Source: Paenibacillus sp. FSL R5-0766 (GTDB lineage: Bacteria > Bacillota > Bacilli > Paenibacillales > Paenibacillaceae). From it: a DNA stretch of 64,000 nucleotides. Under the pieces are notes generated by a model. It made no database searches. It saw only the letters and a list, made by a program, of their open reading frames with translations, and was not told the origin of the DNA. Both the position numbers and the translations under genes were made by a program. Position 1 is the stretch's first letter. Every line of letters begins with the position of its first letter. This document shows positions 1 through 7,495 of this stretch, in pieces. The DNA lies in contig NZ_CP150227.1 of NCBI RefSeq assembly GCF_037971845.1, positions 558,001 to 622,000 of the forward strand. The letters are read 5' to 3'.

Positions 1-3
1 TAT

Positions 4-48
4 AAGCTGTGAAATCATGGAGAAACACATGGTTTTACAGCTTTTTTT
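4..48 (+). terminator. Rho-independent terminator of an upstream gene
   Basis: AAGCTGT (4-10) pairs with ACAGCTT (37-43), with further inner pairing of CATG with CATG, followed by a run of seven T. It must end a plus-strand gene lying before the window. Confidence 0.8.
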
Positions 49-100
49 AGTCTTTTAATGCGATTAACTTGAAAATAGTGGCAATTATCACATTTTTTTA

Positions 101-129
101 TTGACCATCGTTCGAACGTTCATTATGAT
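101..129 (+). promoter_or_regulatory. Sigma-A promoter with palindromic spacer
   Basis: TTGACC (101-106) and TATGAT (124-129) are 17 bp apart, close to the SigA consensus. The spacer carries the 10-bp palindrome CGTTCGAACG, a plausible operator overlapping the polymerase site. It drives the Xre-type regulator that begins about 50 bp downstream, so autoregulation is a reasonable guess. Confidence 0.65.
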
Positions 130-175
130 CAGAATATATAGGGATAAAACCTAAAATCTGGATGTTGCACGAAGG

Positions 176-1555
176 GTGGTGCTTTCCTTGGAACCTGCAA
201 ATTCAATTCGGGAGCAATTAACCCAGTTTATCGATAAGAACAGCATGACGCTCTCCCGATTCTCGGAAGTCTCTGGCATTAATACAGGCACAATTAGTCG
301 TATTCTACATGGGAATCGTCCCATATCCGTGAGTCAGTTGATTGCGATATCATCAGGAATGGGCGTGGCAGCGGATCATTTTTTTGCCGACTATGTGGAA
401 GAATGTTTTGCTTATTCCGTATCCATGCGGCGGATCAGACCGTTTATTCTCCGAAGTGCGGAGTTGAATCGGCTGGACTGCATTGAACAGATTCTTTATC
501 GGCTACTGGACGACCTGGATTATGCGACAGAACTATTTGAGATGGCTGAACAATTATTTGAACAAAATCAGCGGTCTGCGGCGGCATTGTTATATAAGAG
601 TGTGAGTGAAGTTGAGAAATATCAGCATTCCGAACGGCTTGCGATGTGTCAGTATCGATTGTTTCTAATTGGACAAGGAGAGAACCTGGAGGAAAATCTA
701 AGGTTGGCTATCTTGTTCGAGCCCTATGTTGACCGGTTGGATGAGGGGTACCAACTTGAAGCCTTCAAAGATCTAATCCATGCTTTTGGCTCGGTAAATA
801 AATGGAGCGAAGTTAAAAATTTCGCTGACAAGATGTTACAGTTAGCCAAAATTCAATATAATACAATTAACATTTCGGAACGACAAAATCAGGAGTGGAA
901 ACTAACAGTACGGCCACTTTACTTTTATATACTATATGCTTGGTTGATTCAGTCTACGGTATTTGAGGAGCAGGGAGACTATGACAAAGCATTAGAACTT
1001 GTGGGGCTTTATGCAAGTGGACAGAGCTGGGTGCGGGAGGACGATGATGAGTCTCGACGTGTGCTGAAGCAATTCGAAGAATGGGCAACGGCTAATAAGT
1101 ATCTCTATCAGATGTTATCTGGGGATATAAATGTTGTTAAAAAATATGCAAATTACATCACACAATACCCGGATGAGATATTTTTGGCATTACGTTACAT
1201 CATCCAGGCAGCGAATAAGTTTAACTGGAATATTGATGATATTTTAGAGCGTTTCTCGGATTACATTCCTTTACGTACATACAAGACAGAATTTGGACAA
1301 TACAATTCTTCAATGATGGATCAAAATTATGCAAAACTTCTAGGGGAATTGGCGATATACTATTTAAACCACAATCGCGATGTTGCAATAAGTCGAATTT
1401 TAGAAGGATTGAACTTCTCTATCCAAAAAAATAATGATCTCAATTTCATTAAATATGTAATGGCTTTTCTTGAAAAAAGCTTTAGTAGTGAAAATTTTGA
1501 AGACAAGGAAAAACTTAAATTACTAATTAATGAAATGCAGCGAATTAATGCTTAA
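176..1555 (+). CDS. Xre-family transcriptional regulator with TPR-like C-terminal domain
   Basis: A 459-residue protein with an N-terminal Cro/C1-type helix-turn-helix (about residues 10-65; the NTGTISRILHGNR stretch looks like the recognition helix). A long, mostly helical domain of repeated 30-40-residue units follows, as in TPR-containing regulators of the Rgg/PlcR/Rap type. Such proteins often sense a small peptide through the TPR part, but no candidate peptide gene lies beside it. Start choice is uncertain: GTG 176 and GTG 179 are very close to the GAAGGG ribosome site at 171-176, and TTG 188 has better spacing. It has its own promoter and precedes the pectin lyase gene in the same direction, with a weak hairpin between them. 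The target genes are unknown. Confidence 0.75.
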   Translation: MVLSLEPANSIREQLTQFIDKNSMTLSRFSEVSGINTGTISRILHGNRPISVSQLIAISSGMGVAADHFFADYVEECFAYSVSMRRIRPFILRSAELNRLDCIEQILYRLLDDLDYATELFEMAEQLFEQNQRSAAALLYKSVSEVEKYQHSERLAMCQYRLFLIGQGENLEENLRLAILFEPYVDRLDEGYQLEAFKDLIHAFGSVNKWSEVKNFADKMLQLAKIQYNTINISERQNQEWKLTVRPLYFYILYAWLIQSTVFEEQGDYDKALELVGLYASGQSWVREDDDESRRVLKQFEEWATANKYLYQMLSGDINVVKKYANYITQYPDEIFLALRYIIQAANKFNWNIDDILERFSDYIPLRTYKTEFGQYNSSMMDQNYAKLLGELAIYYLNHNRDVAISRILEGLNFSIQKNNDLNFIKYVMAFLEKSFSSENFEDKEKLKLLINEMQRINA

Positions 1556-1628
1556 TAGAAGTACTTCAGTTCTGAATCTATTTAGCATATTTAGCATTAT
1601 GATTAAACTGTAATATGCTTAACGCAGT

Positions 1629-1655
1629 CGAAGGAGAAATCCTTTGGCTTTTTCA
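1629..1655 (+). terminator. Weak terminator-like hairpin
   Basis: AAGGA (1631-1635), loop GAAA, TCCTT (1640-1644), then TGGCTTTTTC. The stem is short, so efficiency is doubtful, but the placement after the Xre regulator fits. Confidence 0.4.
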
Positions 1656-1724
1656 TGTACCACCATCCAATTACTAAATTAGACCTATAGATGGAATTAT
1701 ATGTTTAATTTAAAATGAATATAT

Positions 1725-1738
1725 TAAAAGCGCTTACA
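1725..1738. promoter_or_regulatory. cre-like catabolite repression site
   Basis: TAAAAGCGCTTACA reads TGTAAGCGCTTTTA on the other strand, one mismatch from the CcpA cre consensus (TGNAANCGNWNNCA). It lies about 60 bp upstream of the pectin lyase start. Carbon catabolite repression of a plant-polysaccharide enzyme would make sense. A near copy with the same flank occurs at 11791-11804. Confidence 0.45.
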
Positions 1739-1798
1739 TAAAAAGATAGCGCTACAAGGGCATCGGGCTTACCAAACCAATTGGGGAGGCAATTGTTT

Positions 1799-3676
1799 AT
1801 GGGAAATCGATCATCATTGTGGAAGCGCACATTACGTACAGTAGGAGTATCACTGCTAAGTTCCGCGTTACTGGTTACTTCGCTTAGCCTTGGCAACACG
1901 CCGATAACACATGCAGCGAGTCCGAGGCAGATGGAATATCTGGATCGCGGTGTGGTAGCTGTGAAGACTGGGACAGGTGTGTTTGTCAGCTGGCGGCTTC
2001 TGGGAACGGAAGGATCGAATGTATCGTTTAACGTCTATCGGGATGGAACCAAGGTGAACGCTTCGCCCATAACAAACAGCACCAACCTTCAGGATGCAAG
2101 CGGGACAAGCAGTTCCAAATATACGGTTCGCGCTGTCGTCAGTGGAACGGAGCAGGCAGCTTCAGCGGCAGCAAGCGTATGGGGCAATAACTATCTATCT
2201 GTACCGCTCAGTGTGCCCGCAGGCGGGACAACGCCCGATGGAGTAGCCTACACCTACAGTGCCAACGATGCCAGTGCAGGTGACCTGGATGGTGATGGTG
2301 AGTATGAATTGATTGTGAAGTGGGACCCTTCCAACGCCAAGGATAACTCCCAGAGTGGTTATACCGGGGAAGTGTTTATCGATGCCTACAAATTAAACGG
2401 AACACGCCTCTGGCGTATTAGTCTGGGCAAAAATATCCGTGCCGGCGCTCACTACACCCAGTTCATGGTCTATGATCTCGACGGTGATGGCAAAGCCGAA
2501 GTTGCGATGAAAACAGCCGATGGCACCAAGGATGGCACTGGCGTGGTCCTCGGGGATGCAAGCAAGGATTACCGCAATTCTAGCGGTTATGTGTTGTCTG
2601 GTCCCGAATTCCTCACGGTCTTCAATGGACAGACTGGCAAAGCGCTCTCCACAGTGAACTACGAACCGGCGCGTGGCAATGTATCCAGTTGGGGAGATAA
2701 CTATGGCAACCGGGTGGACCGATTCCTTGCTGCAATTGCTTATCTGGATGGAGAGCGCCCAAGTCTGGTCATGGCGCGTGGGTACTACACCCGCACAGTG
2801 CTCGTGGCTTATAACTGGCGTAACGGACAGCTGACCAAACAATGGACATTTGATTCCAATACCTCCGGTAACTCGGGTTATGCCGGGCAGGGCAATCATA
2901 ATCTGAGTGTGGCGGACGTAGACGGAGATGGGAAAGACGAGATCGTTTATGGTGCCATGGCGGTGGATGATAACGGCAAAGGATTCTACACAACAGGGCT
3001 TCATCATGGCGATGCCATGCATTTGAGTGACCTCGACCCGGACCGCCCTGGACTTGAGGTATTTCAGGTCCATGAGACGCCATCCAATGCCGGAGTGGAG
3101 TTCCGGGATGCAGGTACAGGCCAGTTAATCTGGGGAGTCAAAACAACAAAGGATATTGGACGTGGCATGGCGGCAGATATTGATCCAAGATATAAAGGCG
3201 CTGAAGTATGGGCAGACGGCAGTCTGTATACAGCCAAAGGGCAGAAACTCGGGACAACCCTGCCGTCCTCCACGAATTTTGGCATCTGGTGGGATGGGGA
3301 TCTGCTCCGCGAACTGTTGGACAGCAACCGAATCGATAAGTGGAATTATGCCAACAGCACAACGATGAACCTGCTCACCGCTTCCGGCGTAACTTCCAAT
3401 AACGGAACCAAGTCTACGCCGAATCTGCAAGCCGATCTGTTCGGGGACTGGAGAGAGGAAGTTGTGTGGCGGACGAATGACAGCTCAGCACTGCGGATCT
3501 ATACCACAACAGCAGTTACGGACAAACGCATCTACACGCTGATGCATGATCCGGTGTACCGTCTTGGCGTCGCTTGGCAAAATGTAGCCTACAATCAACC
3601 GCCGCACACCGGTTTTTATCTGGGAGAAGGCATGAGCACACCACCGGTACCCAATATCCGGTATGCGGGCAGATGA
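1799..3676 (+). CDS. Secreted rhamnogalacturonan lyase, PL11 family (YesW-like)
   Basis: A 625-residue enzyme that should cleave the rhamnogalacturonan I backbone of pectin by beta-elimination outside the cell. Residues 1-40 form a signal peptide: positive start, hydrophobic core, cleavage near THAAS. A short fibronectin-like segment follows, then an eight-bladed propeller rich in calcium-binding DxDxDG loops such as DLDGDGE, DLDGDGK and DVDGDGK, typical of PL11 lyases. The length matches extracellular YesW of Bacillus (about 620), and the signal peptide distinguishes it from the intracellular exo-acting YesX. ATG 1799 is chosen because GGGGAGG at 1783-1789 is correctly spaced; upstream in-frame TTG codons overlap that site. 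It is a single gene with a cre-like site before it and a terminator after it. Confidence 0.9.
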   Translation: MGNRSSLWKRTLRTVGVSLLSSALLVTSLSLGNTPITHAASPRQMEYLDRGVVAVKTGTGVFVSWRLLGTEGSNVSFNVYRDGTKVNASPITNSTNLQDASGTSSSKYTVRAVVSGTEQAASAAASVWGNNYLSVPLSVPAGGTTPDGVAYTYSANDASAGDLDGDGEYELIVKWDPSNAKDNSQSGYTGEVFIDAYKLNGTRLWRISLGKNIRAGAHYTQFMVYDLDGDGKAEVAMKTADGTKDGTGVVLGDASKDYRNSSGYVLSGPEFLTVFNGQTGKALSTVNYEPARGNVSSWGDNYGNRVDRFLAAIAYLDGERPSLVMARGYYTRTVLVAYNWRNGQLTKQWTFDSNTSGNSGYAGQGNHNLSVADVDGDGKDEIVYGAMAVDDNGKGFYTTGLHHGDAMHLSDLDPDRPGLEVFQVHETPSNAGVEFRDAGTGQLIWGVKTTKDIGRGMAADIDPRYKGAEVWADGSLYTAKGQKLGTTLPSSTNFGIWWDGDLLRELLDSNRIDKWNYANSTTMNLLTASGVTSNNGTKSTPNLQADLFGDWREEVVWRTNDSSALRIYTTTAVTDKRIYTLMHDPVYRLGVAWQNVAYNQPPHTGFYLGEGMSTPPVPNIRYAGR

Positions 3677-3750
3677 GGAATGGACAAGGTGTGGCCGTCC
3701 AATTCCGTTTATGTTTACAATAGCCAGCGAAGCATGGGATTCGCTGAAGG

Positions 3751-3787
3751 GAACAACGGACAATGGTTCGTTGTTCTTCTTTTTTTG
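3751..3787 (+). terminator. Rho-independent terminator after the pectin lyase gene
   Basis: GAACAACG (3751-3758) pairs with CGTTGTTC (3769-3776), followed by TTCTTTTTTT. Confidence 0.8.
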
Positions 3788-3826
3788 CCAATAGGCCAGA
3801 AATACGGTAAAAATCGGAAAAAACGT

Positions 3827-3855
3827 TTGACAGGTATATAGACTGCCTTTATTAT
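3827..3855 (+). promoter_or_regulatory. Sigma-A promoter of the sulfate uptake operon
   Basis: TTGACA (3827-3832), 17-bp spacer, TATTAT (3850-3855). Transcription would start near 3862, giving a leader of almost 250 nt before the sulfate-binding protein gene. Confidence 0.75.
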
Positions 3856-3863
3856 ACGTATAT

Positions 3864-3883
3864 AACTTACTAAACAGGTAGGA
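3864..3883. promoter_or_regulatory. Candidate sulfur-regulon operator, copy 1 (CymR-like?)
   Basis: The 20-mer matches the pattern AACnnAnTAnAnAGGTnGGA, shared with 7057-7076 upstream of the small DUF2292 gene. Both copies sit just downstream of a -10 element, where a repressor would block RNA polymerase. In Bacilli, CymR represses sulfur uptake genes through AT-rich sites ending in GGAAT; this copy continues GGAATA. Assignment to CymR is inference. Confidence 0.45.
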
Positions 3884-3927
3884 ATAATAAAAATGATGAC
3901 CTGAACAGAATAACGTTCTCACCGTAT

Positions 3928-4039
3928 AGACGGAGGAACACCGCAGCGCATCCTTTCCAGATGGAGCATGCACGGCCTTAAGCCGGCATGACTTTATGGG
4001 GAGAAGTGCGAGGGGGTTCCTCCGTCTTCTTGTTTTTTT
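3928..4039 (+). promoter_or_regulatory. Structured leader/attenuator of the sulfate operon
   Basis: AGACGGAGGAAC (3928-3939) is perfectly complementary to GTTCCTCCGTCT (4016-4027), and the right arm runs directly into a T-rich tract (4028-4039). The 76 nt between the arms contains its own hairpins, including CGGC/GCCG around 3972-3985 flanked by CATG/CATG. A 12-bp helix closing a branched domain and ending in U residues looks like a riboswitch or attenuator rather than a simple terminator. It does not match the SAM-I or T-box consensus as I know them. The ligand is unknown; cysteine, O-acetylserine or sulfate status are natural candidates. Confidence 0.5.
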
Positions 4040-4108
4040 ACGGGGCGTTTGATCCTGTTCAGCCGGCCTGAGGTAGTCATGCAGATCTATATCGGGGGAG
4101 TGTTATTT

Positions 4109-5188
4109 ATGAAAAAGAGAATTCACAAGGGTATTTTGGTTGGTCTGGCACTGGTATTAACAGGAGTTCTGGCAGCATGCGGATCGGATAGCGGCGGGTC
4201 CAGTGCGGCAGGAACATCGGGGGGAGCGGAAGGCGGCACAGAAGGGGCCAAGGCCATCGAACTGCTGAATGTTTCCTACGATCCAACGCGGGAACTCTAT
4301 GAGCAATATAACAAAGCGTTTGCGGCGCATTGGTTGAAAGAGAAGGGCCAGGAGGTGACCATCAAGCAGTCCCATGGGGGCTCGGGCAAACAGAGTCGTT
4401 CTGTTATTGACGGACTGGATGCAGACGTGGTGACGCTGGCATTGGGATACGATATTGATGCAATTGAAGATAAAGGTCTGATTAACGAAGGTTGGCAGGA
4501 CAAATACGAGCATAACAGCGCTCCGTATACCTCTACGATTGTATTCCTTGTACGTAAAGGCAATCCAAAAGGCATCAAGGACTGGGATGATCTGATCAAA
4601 GGGGATACCCAAGTCATCACCCCGAATCCCAAAACGTCCGGCGGGGCACGTTGGAACTATTTGGCGGCATGGGGATATGCCCTTAAGCATAATAACAATG
4701 ATGAAGAGAAAGCGAAGGCTTTCGTTGGAGAATTGTTCAAACATGCGCCTGTACTGGATTCGGGGGCTCGCGGATCTACGACAACGTTTGTTGAACGTGG
4801 CATCGGTGATGTGCTACTTGCTTGGGAAAATGAAGCTTTCCTATCGGTAAAAGAGTTGGGCCCGGACAAATTTGATATTGTCGTGCCTTCAGTTAGCATC
4901 TTGGCCGAACCACCGGTAGCGATTGTGGACAAAAATGCAGACAAAAAAGGAAGCCGCGACGTGGCGGATGCCTATCTGAAATATTTGTACAGTGAAGAAG
5001 GACAGACGATTGCCGCTGAAAATTATTACCGCCCAACGCTGGACAGCGTGGAGGAAAAATTCAAAGATCAGTTCCCAGCACTTGAGCTGTTCACGTTGAA
5101 AGATGTATTCGGTACATGGCGGGATACTCAGGCCAAACATTTCAATGACGGTGGTATCTTCGACCAGATCTATGTTCCAGGCAGCTAA
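4109..5188 (+). CDS. sbp: Sulfate-binding lipoprotein of a sulfate ABC transporter
   Basis: Encodes a 359-residue periplasmic-binding-type protein that captures sulfate (or thiosulfate) at the cell surface for the CysT/CysW permease. A signal peptide ends in the lipobox LAAC, so it is a membrane-anchored lipoprotein, followed by a low-complexity Ser/Gly linker. Family motifs include [13 protein letters not shown] near the mature N-terminus and the sulfate-contacting [13 protein letters not shown] segment, and [19 protein letters not shown] is also typical. ATG 4109 has GGGGGAG at 4094-4100; the longer reading from 4049 lacks a ribosome site and would bury the signal peptide. First gene of the operon, behind the structured leader. 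Confidence 0.92.
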   Translation: MKKRIHKGILVGLALVLTGVLAACGSDSGGSSAAGTSGGAEGGTEGAKAIELLNVSYDPTRELYEQYNKAFAAHWLKEKGQEVTIKQSHGGSGKQSRSVIDGLDADVVTLALGYDIDAIEDKGLINEGWQDKYEHNSAPYTSTIVFLVRKGNPKGIKDWDDLIKGDTQVITPNPKTSGGARWNYLAAWGYALKHNNNDEEKAKAFVGELFKHAPVLDSGARGSTTTFVERGIGDVLLAWENEAFLSVKELGPDKFDIVVPSVSILAEPPVAIVDKNADKKGSRDVADAYLKYLYSEEGQTIAAENYYRPTLDSVEEKFKDQFPALELFTLKDVFGTWRDTQAKHFNDGGIFDQIYVPGS

Positions 5189-5275
5189 GGTTGCCCTGTT
5201 CAATGAACACCCGATCAATCGCGCTGTGAGCGGCCAACCAGCCTTACCGGCTGAAGGCAGAGAGGATGAACGTGC

Positions 5276-6112
5276 ATGAGCAAGGTGATGGTGGCGCGGA
5301 GACGCACATTGCCGGGATTCGGATTAACGATGGGTTACAGTGTGTTCTACCTGAGCCTGGTTGTACTTATTCCACTGGCTGCGCTGTTATTTAACTCAAC
5401 AGGGCTGACGTGGGCAACCATGATTGAGGTTGCGACCAATCCCAGGGTGCTGGCTTCATTCCAGGTCAGCTTCCTGACCGCAGGTGCAGCGGCGCTGATT
5501 GATCTCGTGCTGGGGTTACTCCTGGCATGGGTGCTTGTTCGGTATGAATTCCCGGGCAAAAGGCTGTTTGATGCGGTCATTGATCTGCCCTTTGCCTTGC
5601 CAACGGCAGTAGCAGGGGTTGCTCTTACGGCGATCTATGCCGGCAATGGCTGGATTGGGCAGTTTGTAGAGCCTTTGGGCATCAAGCTCGCCTATTCACA
5701 GGCCGGGATTACGCTTGCGCTGATGTTTATCGGAATTCCGTTCGTAGTTCGCACGGTGCAACCGGTGTTGGAGGAGCTGGAGGCTGAGGTTGAAGAGGCG
5801 GCTGCCACACTGGGGGCAGGAAGATGGCGGATATTCCGCACGATTCTGCTGCCGGATCTGATTCCACCGCTGCTGACGGGTTTTGCTCTGGCTTTTGCCC
5901 GGGGCATTGGCGAATATGGCTCGGTTGTATTTATCTCAGGCAATATGCCGATGAAAACGGAGATTGCCCCCTTGCTGATCATGGCCAAGCTGGAGCAGTT
6001 CGATTATGCAGGGGCTACAGCTGTAGCTTTGCTGCTGCTTCTTGTTTCTTTTATCCTGCTGTTGATCATTAATTCTTTGCAGCGCTGGAGCCGGAAGGCG
6101 GGCAGAGCATGA
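5276..6112 (+). CDS. cysT: Sulfate ABC transporter permease CysT
   Basis: A 278-residue inner-membrane permease with about six hydrophobic segments. The EAA loop that docks the ATPase is visible (EEAAATLGAGRWRIFRTILLP, about residues 171-191), and FARGIGEYGSVVFISGN is characteristic of the CysT/CysW family. It forms a heterodimeric channel with CysW, encoded 67 bp downstream. A GAGAGG ribosome site precedes ATG 5276. It lies in an operon with the binding protein. No ATPase gene accompanies the permeases in this window. Confidence 0.93.
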   Translation: MSKVMVARRRTLPGFGLTMGYSVFYLSLVVLIPLAALLFNSTGLTWATMIEVATNPRVLASFQVSFLTAGAAALIDLVLGLLLAWVLVRYEFPGKRLFDAVIDLPFALPTAVAGVALTAIYAGNGWIGQFVEPLGIKLAYSQAGITLALMFIGIPFVVRTVQPVLEELEAEVEEAAATLGAGRWRIFRTILLPDLIPPLLTGFALAFARGIGEYGSVVFISGNMPMKTEIAPLLIMAKLEQFDYAGATAVALLLLLVSFILLLIINSLQRWSRKAGRA

Positions 6113-6179
6113 CGATGAAACATGATGGAGTATGGATACAATCAGATGTCACTCACCCAAACCAAAGGAGGTGCAGCAT

Positions 6180-7001
6180 ATGGCGGGTTCCGTCCCACTG
6201 AGCCCTGTTCCACCCGTAAAGACCGGGCGTGGAACTAACCGTGCAACAACGGAAGCTCCATGGGTCAAATGGTTGTTGATTGGACTGGCAAGCCTGGTAC
6301 TCATCTGGCTGCTTATTTTGCCACTGGCCATTGTGCTCATGGAGGCGTTGAAGCAGGGTTGGGGTGTGTACATCGCGGCTCTTACCGAGCCGCTGAATAC
6401 GATATTTGGTGTGGCCGCCGCATGGGTCATTACCAAGTTCCAGTTCAAGGGCAAAGGACTCATGATTACCCTGATTGATCTTCCCTTTTCCATTTCGCCT
6501 GTGGTGGGCGGGTTGATCTTTGTATTGGTCTTTGGTTCGAATGGGTGGTTAGGGCCGTGGCTGTCCGAACATGATATCAAAATCATTTTTGCGCTGCCAG
6601 GCATTGTGATTGCAACGTTGTTTATTACCTTCCCCTTCGTAGCGAGGGAGCTCATTCCACTCATGGAGGACCAGGGAACCCGGGAAGAGGAAGCGGCGGT
6701 TACGCTAGGGGCTTCCGGGTGGCGAATCTTCTGGAGTGTAACCTTGCCCAACATTAAATGGGGGCTGCTGTACGGCATTATTCTGTGTAATGCCCGTGCT
6801 ATGGGCGAGTTCGGAGCCGTATCTGTGGTGTCCGGGCATATCCGCGGGGAGACCAATACGTTACCACTTCATGTCGAGATTTTGTATAACGAATATCAAT
6901 TCTCGGCTTCGTTTGCCGTAGCTTCCCTGCTCCTGATTCTGGCTCTCGCCACGTTGCTGCTCAAGAGCTGGCTTGGACACAAAGCCGTCTCAGAAAAGTG
7001 A
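6180..7001 (+). CDS. cysW: Sulfate ABC transporter permease CysW
   Basis: A 273-residue permease partner of CysT. It has six predicted membrane segments, the EAA loop EEEAAVTLGASGWRIFWSVT, and the signature ARAMGEFGAVSVVSGHIRG. ATG 6180 is chosen over the earlier ATG 6132 because a near-perfect AAAGGAGGT site ends 7 bp before it and the first segment is hydrophilic. Together with CysT it makes the sulfate pore. The gene usually next in line, cysA for the ATPase, is absent; a small DUF2292 gene follows behind its own promoter. Confidence 0.93.
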   Translation: MAGSVPLSPVPPVKTGRGTNRATTEAPWVKWLLIGLASLVLIWLLILPLAIVLMEALKQGWGVYIAALTEPLNTIFGVAAAWVITKFQFKGKGLMITLIDLPFSISPVVGGLIFVLVFGSNGWLGPWLSEHDIKIIFALPGIVIATLFITFPFVARELIPLMEDQGTREEEAAVTLGASGWRIFWSVTLPNIKWGLLYGIILCNARAMGEFGAVSVVSGHIRGETNTLPLHVEILYNEYQFSASFAVASLLLILALATLLLKSWLGHKAVSEK

Positions 7002-7024
7002 TTTTGAGAAGAAGAAAATACAGA

Positions 7025-7076
7025 TTGACAGCTACTGGAAGCCCTGATAATGTATAAACCAAGTATATAGGTTGGA
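7025..7076 (+). promoter_or_regulatory. Promoter plus second copy of the candidate sulfur operator
   Basis: TTGACA (7025-7030), 17 bp, TAATGT (7048-7053), followed by the operator-like 20-mer at 7057-7076, which matches the copy upstream of the sulfate operon at 14 of 20 positions. It would give the small downstream gene separate but co-regulated expression. Confidence 0.5.
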
Positions 7077-7157
7077 TAAGAATGATTTATAAATCCGTTG
7101 GATGACAGCGTACTTAGGAATATGGCGGGCAATAGCCCGAGAAGAGGAGGCAGCTCT

Positions 7158-7397
7158 ATGGCTAAGCCGTTAAAAGTGGATGAGGTATGGTTGGACCGAA
7201 TTGCCGGACAGCTGAATGACATGGAGTTTGGTTCATTGCACATCGTAGTGCACGAAGGTCAGATTGTGCAGATGGAGCGGACCGAACGCAAGCGTTTTGA
7301 GAACACGCCCTCAGGCAGCGCCTCCAAATCCGGAAGCACGGCACGAAGCAGTTCAGCCCGTTCACTACGCGGGTCCAATGCGAGTGCAAAGGGATAG
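7158..7397 (+). CDS. Small DUF2292 (YezD-like) protein
   Basis: A 79-residue protein. The first 45 residues (VDEVWLDRIAGQLNDMEFGSLHIVVHEGQIVQMERTER, broken by no gaps) match the small YezD/DUF2292 family, which is commonly found beside sulfate and sulfur assimilation genes and has no established biochemical function. The last 30 residues are a Ser/Gly/Arg-rich, probably disordered tail. GAGGAGG precedes ATG 7158. The shared operator-like motif suggests co-regulation with the sulfate permease operon. No function should be assumed beyond that link. Confidence 0.7.
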   Translation: MAKPLKVDEVWLDRIAGQLNDMEFGSLHIVVHEGQIVQMERTERKRFENTPSGSASKSGSTARSSSARSLRGSNASAKG

Positions 7398-7495
7398 CGA
7401 GTGACACGGCGTCAGGAAACGAGAATGGGTGCATAGGAACACAAATGTATACTTTTCAGAAACTCATGGGAAATGCATGTTCCAAATCATCCTAT

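Noticed and set aside
107..123. LexA/DinR box at CGTTCGAACGTTC
   Set aside because: The Bacillus SOS box needs CGAAC and GTTCG separated by four bases; here they adjoin.
3928..3950. T-box-like string GGAACACCGC in the sulfate leader
   Set aside because: The T-box core (GGGTGGNACCGCG) is not matched, and there is no specifier loop or tRNA acceptor-pairing bulge in the expected order.
3961..3981. Six-codon ORF (MEHARP) inside the sulfate leader as an attenuation peptide
   Set aside because: It has no ribosome site and no Cys codons, and lies within the paired region.
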